A stretch of DNA of 64,000 nt from Rheinheimera texasensis DSM 17496 (GTDB taxonomy: Bacteria; Pseudomonadota; Gammaproteobacteria; Enterobacterales; Alteromonadaceae): the NCBI RefSeq assembly GCF_000711985.1, contig NZ_JONU01000007.1:558001-622000 (forward strand), given 5' to 3'. The notes beneath the pieces are model-generated. The model saw only the letters and a list, made by a program, of their open reading frames with translations, did not search any database and had not been told where the DNA came from. How positions within the stretch are numbered: position 1 is the first letter of the stretch; each line of letters starts with the position of its first letter. Positions 63,822 to 64,000 of this stretch are shown here, piece by piece. A program made the position numbers and the translations under genes.

Positions 63822-64000
63822 CATTTTTTTCGGCACTGTGTTTCAATCGGGCAAAAATTAATCTTGATGCGCAAAAACAACACAATACAGTGCTATTTAT
63901 CGAAAAAACAATGAGCTAGCGAAGGCACATTATCAGGTTAACCTGGTGGCTATACCCTGAGAAGTCTCGTTATGCTACCCTAGCCTCTAATTCGCATGTA
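63822..64000 (+). other. Right-hand end of the window, probable upstream region of the next gene
   Basis: No open frame of note is visible. It contains the 12-base palindrome CAGGTTAACCTG (63934-63945) and AT-rich sequence. It is probably the promoter region of a rightward gene beyond the window. Confidence 0.35.

Overview
The window looks like core chromosome of a gammaproteobacterium. Gene content and order point to the Rheinheimera/Alishewanella/Shewanella neighbourhood: fadI-fadJ next to a moxR/Bat cluster, rhombosortase, PhoP/PhoQ-like pair, tesA/ybbA/ybbP, and hdfR/maoP. The genus is an inference from recall, not from a search. Base composition and codon use look even, and I see no phage, insertion sequence, integron or CRISPR array.

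Layout. 1-5.1 kb: 5' end of a class I fumarase (leftward, runs off the window), then pabB-nudL-sdaA in the same order as in E. coli, then a stand-alone CBM48 protein. 5.2-9.6 kb: leftward FabH-like ketosynthase, RDD membrane protein, and a CoxE-type VWA/MoxR-type AAA+ pair. 9.7-19.4 kb: cysK, a small lipoprotein, enoyl-CoA hydratase, gamma-glutamyltransferase, rhombosortase, two RluA-family pseudouridine synthases, an S9 peptidase and azoR. 19.5-24.1 kb: an ECF sigma factor with a ChrR-type zinc/cupin anti-sigma factor, facing a 749-residue fusion of cysteine desulfurase, metallo-beta-lactamase-fold domain and rhodanese; then fadR. 24.3-33 kb: dsbB, fklB, yfcL, an ATP-NAD kinase-like gene, aldehyde dehydrogenase, MFS transporter, aroC, prmB, smrB and sixA (the E. 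coli 'yfc' neighbourhood, rearranged). 33-40 kb: M16 protease, PAS-GGDEF-EAL protein, maoP/hdfR and two small membrane proteins. 40.2-43.6 kb: fadI-fadJ. 43.8-50.7 kb: a tightly overlapping moxR-DUF58-DUF4381-VWA-VWA/TPR-BatD operon. 50.8-59.3 kb: a second ECF sigma/DUF3379 pair, putP, an HDOD/degenerate-EAL protein, a ComEA-like protein, a glycine-zipper lipoprotein, a PhoP/PhoQ-like pair and yfcH. 59.3-63.1 kb: ybbP, ybbA and divergent tesA. 63.3-63.8 kb: a leftward tRNA operon Ala-Glu-Glu-Glu-Ala behind a near-consensus promoter.

Themes. Fatty-acid control is represented by the regulator (fadR) and a probable target (fadIJ), whose promoter region has a FadR-like palindrome and a second strong palindrome. 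Sulfur and oxidative chemistry is represented by cysK, the desulfurase/MBL/rhodanese fusion with a palindrome upstream, ChrR-type anti-sigma control, azoR and dsbB. Two unrelated MoxR-VWA chaperone systems lie 34 kb apart. The most unusual single object is the triple-domain sulfur-transfer fusion at 20975-23224.
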